Of a stretch of 21,933 nt of DNA, positions 7,507-15,000 are shown in pieces (positions within the stretch are counted from its first letter, which is position 1; every line of letters begins with the position of its first letter). The DNA lies in the IMG/VR virus record IMGVR_UViG_3300047382_000059, positions 1-21,933 of that record, one strand, 5' to 3'. Both the position numbers and the translations under genes were made by a program. The notes beneath the pieces are model-generated. The model was not told the origin of the DNA and searched no databases. It saw only the letters and a program-made list of their open reading frames with translations. The DNA comes from a virus.

Positions 7507-7983
7507 TTACCTCAATGGGTCACTAACATGGTCTAACCCCATCCAAAGGTCAGAAATTTCTCTTTCAATAACTTTATACTCATCTTTAAGCTCTGTCATC
7601 GACTCGGACACCAATTCTGCTTGCTTAACTACCGACTTCATGCCTTCTATCTCTTTAGATAGCTCAGATACGTCTGATTGCAATTCTAAGAGGTTTTTTT
7701 GGCTTTCTGCCATAACTGATAGGGTTGTTCCTAAAGTAGCTAATTTAGCGCTTAACTGGCTTATATCGTTATCTTGTAATTGTTGCTGTATTAGCTTAAT
7801 TTCTTCCTCAATAGGAGCAACATCAGGAACGGTTACAGCTTCTACTGTTTCCAGTCTGCCGTATAAGCTGCTGGCAGCCCATATAAATGAGCCAATTGTT
7901 GTTGCAAGCGAAAACACCACCGCAATGTAGATACCTTTCAGCTTAACGCCACCAATTGATAATTCTGTATCTGCTAAACTCAT
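7507..7983 (-). CDS. Membrane-anchored coiled-coil protein (spanin-like topology)
   Basis: A 158-residue protein when begun at the ATG at 7983, which gives an ATGA overlap with the preceding gene. A TTG two codons upstream is in frame but has no support. A short N-terminal polar segment is followed by one membrane span at about residues 18-38 (IYIAVVFSLATTIGSFIWAA). A long Glu/Leu/Lys/Ser helix (about 58-150) of probable coiled coil and an end WMGLDHVSDPLR follow. One N-terminal span with a long periplasmic-type coiled coil is the topology of an inner-membrane spanin or lysis accessory protein. It lies between a secreted protein and a holin-like gene, which fits. It could also be a particle-associated coiled coil. 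The assignment is by topology, not by homology. Confidence 0.65.
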   Translation of the reverse strand: MSLADTELSIGGVKLKGIYIAVVFSLATTIGSFIWAASSLYGRLETVEAVTVPDVAPIEEEIKLIQQQLQDNDISQLSAKLATLGTTLSVMAESQKNLLELQSDVSELSKEIEGMKSVVKQAELVSESMTELKDEYKVIEREISDLWMGLDHVSDPLR

Positions 7984-8810
7984 TCGCAATCCATATTAAA
8001 GAAACAATCATAGCCCTGTGCTACTGGTGAAGTTTGATAAAACTCTGATTCAGCACCTAACGCCAGTATATCTGCCTCAGATGCGTACAGGTCTAGTCCG
8101 AAGTCATTGTTGCCTGCTAGCATAACTACGGTCAGGTTACGTGTCGTGTTATATCCCATTGACACCCATTGCGCGTTAGCGTCATAGAATAGATTAACAT
8201 CATCCGCTGTAGTGTTATTGTCTTCGATACTATCTTGTAGGTAGGTAGCAGCATCGCTTGCAGCTACGGCTAGGTACACAGCTGCCGCATTAGCATTTGT
8301 CTCTATGTCGTCAGTTGCTTGGTTAAATTCTTCTGTCTGCTGCTCAGTGATTACAAGCATATCTTGGTTAGCCTGCACAAACTCTTGAACCTCTGCCTTG
8401 TCATTGGGGGTGACAGCTTCTGCGACTTTTTCGTTTACCTGTATAGCGGTACTCATAGATACAACCACTTCGGTAAACTGATCAACGCTGTCGTGCATAA
8501 TGTTTAAATGCTCTTCAGCCTTTTGTTCAAGCACCTGCCTGATGTCACCATGTGGCGAGTAGCTGCTAGCGTAGTTGGATAAAGCAGTGTTGTAAGCGTC
8601 TAGCATTTCTGTACTGATGTGCGCTGTGCTAGACAATGTACCATCACTAATTCCAACACCCTGATGCGCGTACTCCATGCCTGCACCAGCTAACTTAATA
8701 GCACGGTCTATTTGACCTACGATATCTCCGCTACTGTTAAGCAGGTTTTCATGCTCACTGCTTTGAGCTGCGGTACTTATCGCTAATAGAAATATAATCC
8801 TCTTCAACAT
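7980..8810 (-). CDS. Secreted helical protein of unknown function
   Basis: A 276-residue protein. The chosen start is the ATG at 8810, with AAGGTGG about 8 bases upstream. An in-frame TTG at 8831 is less likely. The product begins MLKRIIFLLAISTAAQSSEH, a typical signal peptide with a basic start and hydrophobic core, cut near residue 15-18. There is no lipobox Cys. The mature part is acidic and Ala/Asp/Asn-rich, largely helical (AEEHLNIMHDSVDQFTEVVV, QATDDIETNANAAAVYLAVA). It ends with a strand-rich segment and a Cys pair (GYDCFFNMDCE) that could form a disulphide in the periplasm. The first 56 bases overlap the preceding gene in another frame. No family is recognised. A role in lysis, outer-membrane disruption or exclusion is possible from context only. 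Confidence 0.75.
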   Translation of the reverse strand: MLKRIIFLLAISTAAQSSEHENLLNSSGDIVGQIDRAIKLAGAGMEYAHQGVGISDGTLSSTAHISTEMLDAYNTALSNYASSYSPHGDIRQVLEQKAEEHLNIMHDSVDQFTEVVVSMSTAIQVNEKVAEAVTPNDKAEVQEFVQANQDMLVITEQQTEEFNQATDDIETNANAAAVYLAVAASDAATYLQDSIEDNNTTADDVNLFYDANAQWVSMGYNTTRNLTVVMLAGNNDFGLDLYASEADILALGAESEFYQTSPVAQGYDCFFNMDCE

Positions 8811-9378
8811 TGTCTTCCACCTTTTTGCCAATTCCCAACACCCCGTTGTACCAGTCTTTATGCTCCAAGTAATCTGGAATATATAGCTCTGGCTGCTGCT
8901 TTATTACTAATAATCCTTTTCTTCCTGCTATTAACTTGCCATTTAAGATCAACGGACACGGACTTCCAGCGGTTAGCATGGCTCTGTACACTAACGGTGA
9001 CTGGCAAAGTCGTGACACGCTAGCAACCTTTAGGTTTAAGTCAGCCAGCATCTTTGCGTCTTTTATTCTCTGGCACTCTTCATCAACAACGTACTTGCCA
9101 GATGAAAAGCCAACAGCAACAGTCTGTAACGAGCCGCCAATGCCTTGCAAGCACGTATCTGACCCACTGCTCATGTAGCTAGGACTAATAGCACTGCCTA
9201 CTGGTATCTCTGATGAGCTGCCAGCACCTTGATACGTATTGCTGACACTGTGGTCTTCACTTACGTTATTGCTACTCACCGTGCTGCCAATGGCGCTAGT
9301 ATTTAGGCTGCCCTCTTGATTATTCTGAGCATTAGCCATAACGCCAAACAATAATAAACTAAACCAAGCCTTTCTCAC
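8755..9378 (-). CDS. Secreted four-cysteine protein found in marine phage cassettes
   Basis: A 207-residue protein beginning at GTG, which overlaps the previous stop (GTGA). Residues 1-17 (MRKAWFSLLLFGVMANA) form a clear signal peptide with an ANA cleavage site. Residues 18-65 are a Ser/Asn/Thr-rich, probably disordered linker. Residues 68-143 form the core: SSGSDTCLQGIGGSLQT, then DEECQRIKDAKML, then VASVSRLCQSPLVYRAMLTA, then GSPCPL. Its four Cys (76, 102, 125, 141) could form two disulphides. I recognise this core from uncharacterised proteins of marine phages, where the last part often reads SGTPCPY. Residues 165-207 are charged and specific to this protein. The role is unknown; export to the periplasm or cell surface is well supported. 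Confidence 0.8.
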   Translation of the reverse strand: MRKAWFSLLLFGVMANAQNNQEGSLNTSAIGSTVSSNNVSEDHSVSNTYQGAGSSSEIPVGSAISPSYMSSGSDTCLQGIGGSLQTVAVGFSSGKYVVDEECQRIKDAKMLADLNLKVASVSRLCQSPLVYRAMLTAGSPCPLILNGKLIAGRKGLLVIKQQPELYIPDYLEHKDWYNGVLGIGKKVEDNVEEDYISISDKYRSSKQ

Positions 9379-9557
9379 TTTAATAGCTTCTGCACCGTTT
9401 CTGACTCATATATTCTTATGCCTAGCCAGATAATAGTAAATATACTTGCTAATGGTGGCAACCATGCAGCTACGGACATAACGCCTGTTGATGCGGCAAA
9501 AACATCTACTGCCTGTTTGGTTTCTTCAGTCATTGTATTTCCTGTTATTTTGTGCAT
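9375..9557 (-). CDS. Small single-span membrane protein, candidate holin with two possible starts
   Basis: A 60-residue protein with a polar N-terminal helix (TEETKQAVDVFAAS), one hydrophobic span at about residues 29-48 (AAWLPPLASIFTIIWLGIRI) and a charged end (YESETVQKLLK). This resembles small holin-like proteins of T7-type and marine phages. Two in-frame ATGs exist: 9557 (preceded by GAGGTG) and 9533 (preceded by AGGAAA), giving 60 or 52 residues. Each has its own plausible ribosome site. The first start lies 15 bases after the stop of the fibre gene and the end overlaps the secreted-protein start (GTGA). The predicted role is inner-membrane permeabilisation at lysis. A membrane anchor for the following secreted proteins is an alternative. 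Confidence 0.7.
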   Translation of the reverse strand: MHKITGNTMTEETKQAVDVFAASTGVMSVAAWLPPLASIFTIIWLGIRIYESETVQKLLK

Positions 9558-9572
9558 GATTACACCTCACGA

Positions 9573-11324
9573 TTACGCTAGGCTAGCTCTCTTCCACATA
9601 TAAACACCATAACTTGCCTGCTGCACATTAAAGGCAATACCAGAACCAGCATCAGAAGTTCTACCGCAATTTGCCCTACCGCCAGTAGCGTGACCTAAGT
9701 CGTACTCAAAGTTTGCGTTGGTTAGCCCCCCATAATCTACACCCCTTAAATTTGCGATGGTATGTGCTGAGGTAGTCACATCAGTGCTTGAAGCTATTTC
9801 GTTGCGGGCTACCATATGATCGTGCACTGGCATATTTGCTTCAGTAATGGTGTGAGAATTAGTACCGTAATTCTGACCTGCGGCTGGCGATGAGCCACTG
9901 ACTGTTTGTAAAACACGCCCACCACCAATAGCTGTCCAAGTGCCACCGAATAAGGTTGCTGGCGAGGTTGAAGAGGTAGATATATAAACTGCACCTACAG
10001 GGTAGATTTGATTAAATATTGACTGTACTAAAGTGCCTTCAAGCTCATCAGCTGTTACTTTGCCTCTAAATTCCCAATCATTACTGTTGTAACTGTTTTT
10101 AGCAGTCCACTCATTAGTGCCATCATGTCTACGGAATAAAGCAATTTTGTCACTCCCCGCACCTGACAATTCAGGGTCGTCATTACCACAATACTCAATA
10201 CCGCCACCGTAAGTATTTGACTGTCCGACATAAACGCGACCATTACCCTGATTGCCGCCCATTGCCTTTATATCAGCCGTACCGCCATCGTCACAAAGCA
10301 CATCGAGAACAGTACTTGTACCACCGTCAAATTTACCGTCACCTGCAACGTGTAGCTTTGAAGAAGGGCTAGTAATGCCTATACCTACGTTTCCTAATGA
10401 GTCTATACGCATACGTTCTGATGTAGTAGAACCATTACTATAATCAAAAGTTAAATCACCCTCATCAAGAGCAACGTCAAAACGCACATTTACATTACCA
10501 CTTCCGTCTGACTCCGCAAGTCTCAAAGTTGCGTGTGAATCTGCACCCGAAGTAGAAGTATCTCTAATAGTTAAAATAGGGTCTGCACCGACTACATCAA
10601 GAATTGAGTCGGGACTATCAGTGCCTATGCCTACGTTGCCTGATGAGTCGATACGCATACGTTCTGTAGCAACTGTATCGAAAGACATATAGTTAGAATC
10701 GTGATGATACTCAATAGTACCTATCGCTGATGCTGAATTGTCTGCAAAAAATATTTTTGACTCACCATCATCTACAGAATCAAGGCGTAAAACAGAATTA
10801 CCTACTGTGCTGTGTATTCTTGCTTGGGCTGTGTCTGCCTCAATGTCTAAAGTGTAAGAAGGACTACTAGTACCTATACCCACTTTGCCGTTTGAGTCTA
10901 TGCGCATTCGTTCTGTATCGTTTGTCTTAAAGTTCATGAAGTTGTATTCATGGCTGTAAGAAACTCCACCAATGTTGTCATCATCAGTATCTGCAAAATA
11001 CAGATGACCCGCATCATCGTTGCCAGAGCGTATCTGTATAGCTGAGGATGCTGCATTATTAACAACCAAGTTGTATGTAGGACTATCAGTACCTATACCA
11101 ACATAACCAGAAAAAGATGCTGCAACATCAGAAGCTGACGCTGCATTACAAATTAAAGGCAGTGTAGAGTTAGTTGTGCCGATACCTAAGCGAGTAATAG
11201 TCGTACCACCAGTTACAATGCTATCTACTGCATCCCAGTTAGCATTTAGGGTTGTTCCCCACGTATCTGTATCACCACCTACTGCTGGCTTCGAGAAATA
11301 GTTATTAGTCGTATTAGTTGCCAT
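9573..11324 (-). CDS. Tail fibre with repeated shaft and gp10-C/collar-like C-terminus
   Basis: A 583-residue protein. The N-terminus (residues 1-35, ending DTWGTTLNANWDAVDS) matches the attachment end of many marine phage fibres. Residues 45-430 form a beta-rich shaft with three strong copies of ERMRIDSxGxVGIGTxSP at residues 138-155, 221-238 and 303-320, about 82 residues apart, plus a weaker copy at 73-82. Residues 435-463 (IYPVGAVYISTSSTSPATLF, then GGTW) and 487-503 (GTNSHTITEANMPVHDH) are typical of phage baseplate/fibre C-terminal domains of the T4 gp10-C/tail-collar type. The end is strand-rich (YGVYMWKRAS). GGAG lies about 8 bases before the ATG. Cell-surface recognition or baseplate assembly is the likely job. 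Confidence 0.88.
   Translation of the reverse strand: MATNTTNNYFSKPAVGGDTDTWGTTLNANWDAVDSIVTGGTTITRLGIGTTNSTLPLICNAASASDVAASFSGYVGIGTDSPTYNLVVNNAASSAIQIRSGNDDAGHLYFADTDDDNIGGVSYSHEYNFMNFKTNDTERMRIDSNGKVGIGTSSPSYTLDIEADTAQARIHSTVGNSVLRLDSVDDGESKIFFADNSASAIGTIEYHHDSNYMSFDTVATERMRIDSSGNVGIGTDSPDSILDVVGADPILTIRDTSTSGADSHATLRLAESDGSGNVNVRFDVALDEGDLTFDYSNGSTTSERMRIDSLGNVGIGITSPSSKLHVAGDGKFDGGTSTVLDVLCDDGGTADIKAMGGNQGNGRVYVGQSNTYGGGIEYCGNDDPELSGAGSDKIALFRRHDGTNEWTAKNSYNSNDWEFRGKVTADELEGTLVQSIFNQIYPVGAVYISTSSTSPATLFGGTWTAIGGGRVLQTVSGSSPAAGQNYGTNSHTITEANMPVHDHMVARNEIASSTDVTTSAHTIANLRGVDYGGLTNANFEYDLGHATGGRANCGRTSDAGSGIAFNVQQASYGVYMWKRASLA
10365..10913 (-). repeat. Three fibre shaft repeats (ERMRIDS-GIGT units)
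   Basis: Copies of the 18-codon unit lie at 10913-10860, 10664-10611 and 10418-10365, spaced by about 246-249 bases. The DNA is also similar, for example the minus-strand GAACGTATGCG start. Such regular shaft units commonly arise by internal duplication and allow fibre length change and exchange between phages. Confidence 0.85.
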
Positions 11325-11327
11325 GCT

Positions 11328-12011
11328 TTAGCTCCAGCGTACATGATTTGGTTGTTTAGAACGGCTTGTATCTAAGCCTAGCTTGCGTGTTCTTAATCTG
11401 TCGTGCTTGTATTCAGATTCAGCAGATGATGCGTTTACTCTCTGCACTGCTGCACCATACATCTGTGAGAACAATGCTAGTCTTTCGTCATCTTTTAAGT
11501 AGATAGCAGCGTGTATTAGTGAGCCGTATAAATATACGTCAGGGTGATCCTCTATCAGCCAGTTTGTGCTGCTAATATCGAGCTTCTGCAAATAAGACAG
11601 AACAATCTTATCGTCACTACGCGCTTTTGGCTGTGGGAATAATACATACTGGCCTGCGCCTGCATTCACAGAAAACGTGTAATACTGCGGTTCGCCAATC
11701 ATATTCTCACTGTTCATTTTGCGCTCATCTAGCGCGTTCTGTGATAAATACTCTAGCGGATGAAACTTGGTATAATCATTAATATCTGGATAATACTGGA
11801 CATTTTTAGTTTCTAGCCAGTCAGTAGGCAGAAAAACAAAATCATCAGTTATGGCTCGCAGAGATGTTGTTTCCATCTTCCAGTGACGCACATCGCGATT
11901 AATCTGACCCTCAGCCATATCAATAAAGGTTGGAATAACATCTGTTAGGTCATCCCGATTTAAAAAATCTGCAATGCCAGACTTTAATGTTAGTAATGAA
12001 TCAATTGCCAT
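11328..12011 (-). CDS. Head-tail adaptor protein (SU10 adaptor type)
   Basis: A 227-residue protein. The N-terminal helices (SLLTLKSGIADFLNRDDLTD, then IPTFIDMAEGQINRDVRHWK) are followed by a strand pair (TTSLRAITDDFVFLPTDWLE). This is the signature arrangement of the podoviral SU10-type adaptor that joins the portal to the tail. The centre contains the usual short beta domain (EPQYYTFSVNAGAGQYVLFP, then KIVLSYLQKLD). The C-terminal helices (DVYLYGSLIHAAIYLKDDER, then ALFSQMYGAAVQRVNASSAE) end in a basic tail (RLRTRKLGLD). Its length is normal for the family. GGAG precedes the ATG by about 8 bases. It follows the giant polyvalent gene rather than a portal gene, which is unusual. Confidence 0.8.
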   Translation of the reverse strand: MAIDSLLTLKSGIADFLNRDDLTDVIPTFIDMAEGQINRDVRHWKMETTSLRAITDDFVFLPTDWLETKNVQYYPDINDYTKFHPLEYLSQNALDERKMNSENMIGEPQYYTFSVNAGAGQYVLFPQPKARSDDKIVLSYLQKLDISSTNWLIEDHPDVYLYGSLIHAAIYLKDDERLALFSQMYGAAVQRVNASSAESEYKHDRLRTRKLGLDTSRSKQPNHVRWS

Positions 12012-12034
12012 TATTGCGCTCCAGTTATCATGCG

Positions 12035-12040
12035 ATTATA
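12035..12040 (-). promoter_or_regulatory. TATAATC promoter-like box before the adaptor gene
   Basis: The minus strand reads TCTAAATTTGT-TATAATC-GCATG, followed by a leader with GGAG before the adaptor ATG. It lies in the 54-base gap after the polyvalent gene. No good -35 is visible at 16-18 bases upstream, as for the other TATAATC boxes. Confidence 0.45.
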
Positions 12041-12065
12041 ACAAATTTAGACCTGTCACTCTTGT

Positions 12066-15000
12066 TTAGTTTAACAAGCCTTGTGGCATCATGTTTTGCT
12101 GAGCTGCTTGCGCTGCTTTACGCCTTAAACCTAGCACATCGTACATACCTAATACGCCTAGTGCGCTTAGACCTGCTGCTGGCAATGCGTTGTCCTTTAG
12201 GTAGCCTTCTGGCAGTGACTGGTAGCCTTGCTGTGTGGCTTGCACCATGTCTTGTATAGATGGCGCGCCTAATAGCCCCTCATGCGTGTATGCATCTCTT
12301 AGATACGGTGCAGCTGCTTGTACTGCACTGGTTACGTTTTCCCCTATCTGCCCCTTTATCAGCTCTTCTTTTCTAGTGTCACCTTTACCAAAGTTCATTA
12401 AGCCCATTGGTGATAGAGACATACCTAGCTCTGCAAGCTGCTTCATTTTGTCGCCATATCTTTGCCCCATGCCTGCATCTGCTTCAGTAGGCGTAGCTTT
12501 TTCATATGCGCTCACAAACAAAGATGGAATTGTTGCAGCATCGCTTACTAAGCCAGTAACTGCGTCACCAGCAAGGCTCAATGCCGTTCTAGGAGCATCT
12601 AGCAAACCAGTTAGCGTATCACCTAGCTCTTCTCTTTTACGCGTCTTAGCGTCTCTAGCTAGCATATCTTCAATGGCAGCTCTATTCTCTTCTCTTTGCG
12701 TATCTGTGTCATCATAAACTACACGCATTCTTTCATCTTCTGCGTTTACATTAGACCTCATAGCGTCTATTGCGACTGGCGTTAAGCCAATTGTAGAAAA
12801 CATTTTCAAGCCATTCTTTTTCACATCAGCTTTCATTTCGTCAGTGAAAGGCAGATAAAAGTGGTCATCAGCACCCATCTGCTGTGTAGCTAGGTATTGC
12901 TTTGCCTCGTCAATGTCATCAAACTCTTCAAGCACATCCCCATCACGTACTACAGCATAATAACCGTCATCTAGATCATCGATACTATACTCGTCAGTAT
13001 TGTTGCGCCTCTCTACCTTAACGCCATACTGCTTGCCTATTTGCTCCAAGTGCTTGCGAAGGGTCTTGTTGTAGTATGGTCTTAGCTTCTTGCCTTCTAC
13101 CTGTGTATTGAAGTTTGACATCACGCCACTGTCATCGCCTTTTGCCACGGCTGCTTTAACTTCATCAATTATCTTGTCAGCAGCACCTTTAGGCATCATA
13201 GTTCTAAAGGCTTCCATGTCTTTTTCAATGTCCATGCTTAGCTGTTGATGCACTGTACCAACATCGCCTTGTCGATTCGTGATACCACTGAAGTCAAATA
13301 AAATTTCAGCCGCATCACCATCTGATTTAACAGTCTTCCAGCTGATATCATTAATAAACTGAAATTGATCTTTTGCTGCAAGCTGAGTATCGCCTGTGAC
13401 AATCCCTACACCATCCATGTTGTCGTCAACAGCATCAATGATTGTCTGGTTAACTAATGGTATGTGAGGTTTAGCTACTGGTGGCTGAGGCACTAATGCA
13501 AGCCCTTCGTCACTTCTGTTCATGCTATCTAAGCGCCTACTGATATCTGCCTGCTCAGCTAAATATGCATTAAATATGCCTTCTTTTTCATCAGGTGACG
13601 CATTTGCCATAGCCTTGTACTGGTTAACCTTGCTCTCATACATAGCGTCATACAGGTTGTCCATAGCTTCAACGTCTTTAACACCATAGTCAGGGTTTTC
13701 GGCACGCTGCACCCAATCTGACTGCACCTCTTCCATTAGCCTGTACTCAGTCTTCTTGCCAGTACGAGGATCAAACGTATTAACACGGTCAGTGGTTCTA
13801 ACGTGTCCGATAGCATTAGGATCTGTAAAGTGTGACGACTCAACAAATAACCTGTTTTCAGCTTGGTTGCGTAGCAACTCTAGGCGAGCTTTATCTGTTT
13901 GTAATTTTGTGCGTCTTGCTATCATCTCTTCCATTGGCACTTTAACTAGGTTGCCGTCAACATTGTCTAAGATGAATGATTCATTATCTATGGCGTTGTT
14001 TAGCTCGATTAACTCACCACTAAGCTGTGTTGATCTCTGTGTGTTCATGCTTATATATTGGTCAATCTGTTCGCCACTGGGGTCTGTTAAGACTTGATTC
14101 CTGTAGTTAGTAATATCACCATCTGATCTATCGGTACGAAAGTTTGGTTGCTTCTCATCTAGCAAGCCGCCAATCTCTTCATTAACGTCTGCTGTTGTTG
14201 CGCCATATGTTGACATTCTCTCATCAAAATAATCCTTATACTGCTCGCGCATTAAATCTACATCTGTCTGGTTAGGCTGCTCAGTGTAAAGTGATCTGTC
14301 AAACTTATATTCATTGTCTAATAGATACTGTGATACCTCTTCCTTGTCTAATGGTCGCTTACTATCAATTAGGTCTAGATTGTACTTCTCAATCTCATTA
14401 GGTTTAGCGCCATTGTTTTTAAGGTAGTTTGCCCAGCCTTGCGGAGTGTTCTTTTTAGGCGCATTAGGATCATCTAACATCTTTCTAGCAATAGATGGCA
14501 CTGCCGCAACTAACCCTGCTGCTTCTGCCTCTTCCTGACCGCCTAACAAACCTGTAGCAGCCACTGCTGTAGGCAATGCAACACCACGTAGTTTCTTAAC
14601 TGATATAGCTGAGCCATTAGGAATGTCTTTAGATGGTATCTTGGTTACTTCAAAGTTATCGCCCAGTATGCCTTGCACTTCATTTTGCAGCTCATCGCGT
14701 GTAAAGCCCTTCTGATAAGACCCTTTACTAGTCAGGAATGATGCTGGCTCATCCTGTGGAATAGCAGTCTTAGACTTCTTCAATTCGTTTACAGCGCTGG
14801 CTGAGCGTGTCTGAATAACAGCCATACCATTTGGCTCTAGTATGCTGCCAATGTTTTGCACGGCTGCTGTACGTGCGTCAGGTGGCAATACGTTCAATAC
14901 GTTAGTGCTAATTACCTTGCCATATGTGTTTTCTGGAATGTCTGCTGCTGACGAATATGTTGGCTTAAACGTGTCATCTGCAAATGGCTCAAAGGTATCA

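Noticed and set aside
7984-7989. TTG start two codons upstream for the coiled-coil membrane protein
   Set aside because: The ATG at 7983 gives an ATGA overlap with the preceding gene, the standard coupling in this window.
8811-8831. TTG start for the 276-residue secreted protein
   Set aside because: The ATG at 8810 has AAGGTGG at good spacing and begins directly with a typical signal peptide.
9809-10243. Additional minus-strand frames inside the fibre gene
   Set aside because: They lie in the shifted frame of repeated fibre codons and have no independent start signal.
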